NCBI GenBank assembly: GCA_038230275.1
Contig: JBBRNO010000141.1
Coordinates: 1-17,347, forward strand
Direction of reading: 5' to 3'
Origin: JANXXV01 sp038230275
GTDB lineage: Bacteria > Acidobacteriota > Terriglobia > Bryobacterales > Bryobacteraceae
Length of the DNA: 17,347 bases
This document shows, in pieces, positions 14,178-17,347 of the stretch. Within the stretch, counting starts at the first letter, position 1. The number at the start of each line of letters is the position of its first letter. A program made the position numbers and the translations under genes. The notes below the pieces were generated by a model. The model was not told the origin of the DNA and did no database searches. It worked only from the letters and a program-made list of their open reading frames with translations.

Positions 14178-15634
14178 CTGTCGCGGCAGTGATCGTTCTC
14201 ATTGTCGTTCTGGTGCTTCTGATAAAGAACAACAGTGCCCGGCAGGGTGCTAGGACGTTCGCACCGCCGCCCACCCCAATGTCGACGGCTCAGGAATGGC
14301 CGGCTGACCGGGTACATCTTCCGATTACCCCGTTCTTACCCGCTCTGAATATACAGGTGGAATCATTGTTGTTATTCAATAGCGCCGACAACAATCTACC
14401 GAAGGCGCAACGCAGCTACTCAACGGAATTCGTCGAGGGTACGATCGCATCGCTGAATTGGGAACTCACTCTTAGATCACCTCTCAAGAGTGCCCGACAG
14501 TATTTCAAGACCGTGGTTTACCTGTACGGTCCAGATGGTCAGCGAATATCGCAGACTAGGTCGTCCTCCTACATCGAACCGGCATGGACGCAGTCGTATC
14601 ATGCCGATCGTTTGTCACAGACGATGTCTGCTACAGGGACATACCATGTCTCGTTGTTCATTGACGGGATCAAAGCTGCCGCTACGACATTCAACGTGGT
14701 CGCACCTCAAGTGACTCAGACGCAGCCGAACGAGGCACCGGCGAGCAATACTGATTCAACTGAGCCCAAACAGCAACCCCCGCCGATCTCGTCACCCGAG
14801 ATTCAGGCGAGCTTCGATTGCAAGCGTGCGCAGACGCAAAGTGAAAGGATTATTTGCGCCCTCCCGGAGCTTGCATCGTTGGATTTGAGAATGGCGCGTC
14901 AGTATTATGAGATGTTGAACGGACTCGCAGGGGCCGATCGGCAAGACTTTGCCCGGGAGCACCTCGCTTGGTTTAAGAACTACAGCCGGACCTGCAATAG
15001 CCTGCCTACGTGGAATCAACAGGCAATTAGAGAGTGTGTCAGGAATAACTTAACAGCAAGACTGTCTAATCTGCAGTCTCGTCCGGCTCCAGCTTCGGCG
15101 ATTAGTGCCTTGACCAATGAAGCGCAACAGCGCGCACCCCTCGAGCAGGACTGCGTGACGGAACGCCGGCTGAGTAACCAATCCCTCTTAGGACTCCTTG
15201 AACGTGACGAACTTGCGAGAGTCCGCGGTACCTGCGAAAAGCTATATGGCGTGCCTGCCGCACCAGAGGCGCCGAAGCCTAGTACCGGGGCCAGTGCCCA
15301 ACCCGCGGAAGCGCCGGACAGGAACGGCAGCTGGAGGCGCTCCGGGGAAGCTCGTGTTGGTGGCGAAGTTGTTCAGCCGGAATTGATCAAGAAGGTATCG
15401 CCGACCTATCCGCCACTTGCCAAACAGGCTCGAGTTGAAGGGAAAGTTCGCCTTTCAGCAACCGTCGGGGTGAACGGTAAATTGCGTGATATACACATAC
15501 TTTCGGGACATCCAGTGCTCGTATCCGCCGCGACCGATGCGGTTCGGCGTTGGGAGTATCGTCCCGGCACGCTGAACGGACGAACCATTGATACCAGTGT
15601 GCACATTGACGTGACTTTTACACTATCTCAATAA
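14162..15634 (+). CDS. Fourth tagged protein, body: TM helix, beta domain, LprI and TonB_C domains
   Basis: The frame is open from 14117 (GTG). An in-frame ATG at 14162 with GGAGG at 14146-14150 could start an untagged form, MPGRIAVAAVIV.... A TM helix (IAVAAVIVLIVVLVLLI) is followed by a beta-sandwich-like region (YFKTVVYLYGPDGQR, GTYHVSLFIDGIKAAATTF), a Pro/Gln spacer, an LprI/DUF1311 domain (FDCKRAQTQSERIICA, EHLAWFKNYSRTCN, IRECV) similar to that of the 2711 gene, and a C-terminal TonB_C domain (SPTYPPLAKQARVEGKVRL, ILSGHPVLVSAATDAVRRWE, HIDVTFTL). With the upstream inversion restored, the protein has 567 residues and the tag at 5-14. TonB_C domains usually contact outer-membrane or envelope partners; here an energy-transducing role is unlikely without ExbB/ExbD, and a binding role is inferred. 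Confidence 0.75.
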   Translation: MPGRIAVAAVIVLIVVLVLLIKNNSARQGARTFAPPPTPMSTAQEWPADRVHLPITPFLPALNIQVESLLLFNSADNNLPKAQRSYSTEFVEGTIASLNWELTLRSPLKSARQYFKTVVYLYGPDGQRISQTRSSSYIEPAWTQSYHADRLSQTMSATGTYHVSLFIDGIKAAATTFNVVAPQVTQTQPNEAPASNTDSTEPKQQPPPISSPEIQASFDCKRAQTQSERIICALPELASLDLRMARQYYEMLNGLAGADRQDFAREHLAWFKNYSRTCNSLPTWNQQAIRECVRNNLTARLSNLQSRPAPASAISALTNEAQQRAPLEQDCVTERRLSNQSLLGLLERDELARVRGTCEKLYGVPAAPEAPKPSTGASAQPAEAPDRNGSWRRSGEARVGGEVVQPELIKKVSPTYPPLAKQARVEGKVRLSATVGVNGKLRDIHILSGHPVLVSAATDAVRRWEYRPGTLNGRTIDTSVHIDVTFTLSQ

Positions 15635-15743
15635 CTTTAACTTAATCGAACGTGACCAACGGCGTTTCAAAACCGAATTCCCAGGAGGCAGCCTTTCTCG
15701 TCCACATCGGTATGCCGGAGTTTGACATGCATTCGAATCGAAC

Positions 15744-16064
15744 TCAGGGGAAAATTTGTTCCACGGCACGGAGTCGTTGTTCAGCATGCAGATGTATTGG
15801 AATCCCCGCTTCTGCAGCCTTGCGTGCGGCCATCTCCAGCGCAAGCGCGATCTGCCGGCCAGCAGCGCGGCGCGTTCTCGCGTCTTCGCTTCGATTGCCG
15901 CATTGTGCTCACGGCGCGTTCCAGCCGGCCCATCTCGGCTTCAAGGGACTGGCGGCGGTTTCGAGCAGCCCGGCATGGAAAGTCTGGACGTTTTCGAGGC
16001 GTTGTAGAACCAGGTCGGGAAGCTGAAGGCCGGGCGCGTCGGTAGACGGTAGCGACGTGTTCGC
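15744..16064 (-). pseudogene. Coiled-coil protein tail, several frameshifts
   Basis: Minus-strand pieces in different frames line up as one protein end: GLQLPDLVLQRLENVQTFHA, LLETAA, LEAEMGRLERAV, EHNAAIEAKTRERAALLAG and QIALALEMAARKAAEAGIPI, ending AEQRLRAVEQIFP at a stop at 15744. The heptad-like Leu/Glu/Arg/Ala content predicts a long coiled coil. At least three indels separate the pieces. I do not recognise the family. It is convergent with the fourth tagged gene and appears unrelated to it. Confidence 0.5.
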
Positions 16065-16150
16065 TTGCGGGCGGCTGAGCGTCGGCGAGGGTCGAGCGGT
16101 ATAGCTCGACGCTGGAGATTGGCCAATCCCAGCTGAGATGTATGGCTGGC

Positions 16151-16700
16151 CTATCGATTCAAGCCGCGAGTGTGCATAAAATTTCTGAGGCCAGGGGTGG
16201 TTTCTGCGACTTCGCGTTGGATGTGGACGAAGTCATCGAAACTGACAACGGTGGTTCCGGTTGCGGTGGCGAAGATCTGATCGCGTAATAGAGCCAGAAG
16301 ATCCAGAAGCGAAGGACGGATGCCTTTGCTTCCCCACTCCGGCAGCGGCAAATATTCGGGGGTGCGCTGAAATCCGGAACTGAGGATGGAAGCCACCAGG
16401 AGGAGACTGTAACCGGCGACCTGCAGTTGGGCCAGGCGACGTACCGAATTCGCATTCCGGACCTGACCTTGATGGACACTCAGCAGCGATTTCTCGTCGC
16501 GGTGATTGCATTCGATCTCCCAGCGATTGATATATACGCCTGCACTCTTATCGTCTTTGAGAATCTGTTCCGGCGTGGGCGCGACGGGGGCCATAACGGC
16601 GCGCGCGGCCGGGTGCTTTGCCTTCGGAGGCGGGCAACGGGTAATGCAGTTTGGCATCTTGCGCACGCGCCCGATACACGTTAATCCCAGGAAACCCGTG
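16151..16700 (-). pseudogene. DDE transposase remnant with internal deletion
   Basis: The minus strand gives VYRARAQDAKLHYPLPASEG and, after a frame change, APTPEQILKDD, followed directly by YINRWEIECNHRDEKSLLSV, HQGQVRNANSVRRLAQLQVA and GYSLLLVASIL. In intact relatives as I recall them (IS4/IS701-like DDE transposases), a long core with catalytic Asp residues lies between EQILKDD and the RWEIE..HRDEK helix that carries the Glu. That core is missing, so the fragment is dead. The open frame continues to a stop near 16151. The family assignment within DDE transposases is tentative. Confidence 0.65.
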
Positions 16701-16757
16701 AGCAAGGGCGGTTGGGTCTTCCGGTTCGGCACGGGACTATCTTATGACCGGTATCCC

Positions 16758-17347
16758 CTCGAGCAAACGGCGAACTCGCATTTTTTCTCAACATCTGACG
16801 AAGCAAAAGCAGATGGTTAGAGCTTTGAATCAGATCGAGCCACAATGGGCTCATGTTGAAAAGCGGGTATCAGGTCTGGCTATAGATGAAGACTGTTTAA
16901 AGGATCTTGTCTTTGGCTGAGCTACAACCTGCAGAGCAAGAGGCCCTTAGATTCGTGGCACGATTTGCGCCGGTGTCGGCGAGTGAGGTGATGGAGCGCG
17001 CTTCAGCGTCCGTTGTGCAATCCTTAATCGATCGCCGCCTTCTTATTCAGGTGGGTGAACGACTGGACACCTACTGGGATATCTTCCGCGACTTTCTTAA
17101 CACTGGCCGGGTACCGAATCGAAGATAGCTACATTCTCAGGCAGACACCCCGCGCCGTTGCCCGTTTACTCGCGAAGGTGGCTGAAAGAGAGGGAGACGC
17201 AGGTGTGCCCGAGCTGGCGTCGGCTCTAAATACAAGCGAGAATGCCATTTTCAACCTCGCGCGCGACCTTCGTCTATTGGGTGTGACCGCCTACGAGCCG
17301 AACCGGTCCGACTTACGGAAGATCTTTGGAACTCAGAAGATCGCGAA
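16758..17347 (+). pseudogene. Tail of a probable NTPase-associated winged-helix protein, frameshifted and cut by the window edge
   Basis: Four frames in sequence make one protein-like text: MVRALNQIEPQWAHVEKRVS and AIDEDCLKDL (to about 16905); LAELQPAEQEALRFVARFAP, SVVQSLIDRRLLIQVGERLD and YWDIFRDFLNTGRVP (16907 to about 17115); IEDSYILRQTPRAVARLLAK and ELASALNTSENAIFNLARDL (to about 17300); then VRLTEDLWNSEDRE. The Leu-rich winged-helix pattern and the FRDFLNTGRVP motif recall the C-terminal regions of STAND/AAA-type ATPases, but no P-loop is in the window. Three indels are needed. No promoter or start was found; the head has been replaced by the transposase remnant. Confidence 0.45.

Noticed and set aside
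13825..14274. Minus-strand open frame of 149 codons, very Pro-rich in the middle
   Set aside because: Its Pro-rich part is the inverted linker of the fourth tagged gene. The ends of the frame are antisense to the tag and TM coding parts, so it is not a gene of its own.
2711..15634. A classic TerY-P (tellurite/phosphorylation) cluster
   Set aside because: There is no kinase, PP2C phosphatase, TerD-type protein or zinc ribbon in the window; only the vWA resemblance supports it.
1..17347. CRISPR array, tRNA or rRNA genes
   Set aside because: I saw no regularly spaced repeats and no tRNA or rRNA signature on either strand; a dedicated scan was not possible.

Overview
The window looks like an accessory island in a GC-rich Gram-negative bacterium. 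The best guess is an acidobacterium of the Solibacter/Bryobacter type. That rests on remembered family resemblance (TonB_C and LprI-type domains, TolB-like propellers, the transposase types) and is not proven here.

Layout. Positions 1-2590 hold decayed fragments (an ISNCY-like transposase tail, an unidentified gene tail, an IS21 IstB tail) and long stretches without a convincing gene. Positions 2599-7068 hold the first half of the intact island: a promoter, a tagged membrane protein (2711-4228), a GATase1-fold protein (4247-5632, real end probably 5660), and two convergent vWA-like proteins (6302-5634 and 7068-6361). A 1.5-kb insertion sequence with a twice-frameshifted DDE transposase occupies 7173-8713. 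Positions 8771-12582 hold the second half: two tagged membrane proteins on the minus strand (10336-8771, 11258-10440) and, divergently, a TerY-like vWA protein (11512-12582). After an IS66 remnant (about 12730-13545) comes a fourth tagged gene (13929-15634), split by a small inversion. The rest (15744-17347) is broken: a coiled-coil gene tail, an internally deleted transposase, and the frameshifted tail of a probable P-loop NTPase-associated winged-helix protein that runs off the edge.

Main result. Four otherwise different single-pass membrane proteins begin with the same decapeptide, IHPDDFDRPG, at exactly residues 5-14. It is followed by a disordered, mostly Pro-rich linker, one TM helix and unrelated outer domains (SH3-like plus LprI; lipocalin-like plus TolB propeller; PsbP/DUF1795-like; LprI plus TonB_C). 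The codons of the tag differ at about half of third positions, so the peptide itself is under selection. Three soluble vWA proteins with eroded MIDAS sites and a GATase1-like protein without the catalytic Cys lie between them. One vWA protein and the GATase-like protein share a C-terminal domain. Two of the tagged genes share a promoter (TTGCCN, 17 bp, TACAAT) with an inverted repeat at the same distance downstream of the -10. I infer an undescribed envelope-associated system in which soluble vWA/GATase-like adaptors work with tagged bitopic proteins, the tag being a candidate docking or modification site.

The fourth tagged gene carries a roughly 210-bp inversion bounded by CGATTCG and CGAATCG. 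Turning it back and removing one base at each junction restores a seamless 567-residue gene including DFDRPG. It may be a genuine switch, a fossil rearrangement or an assembly fault.
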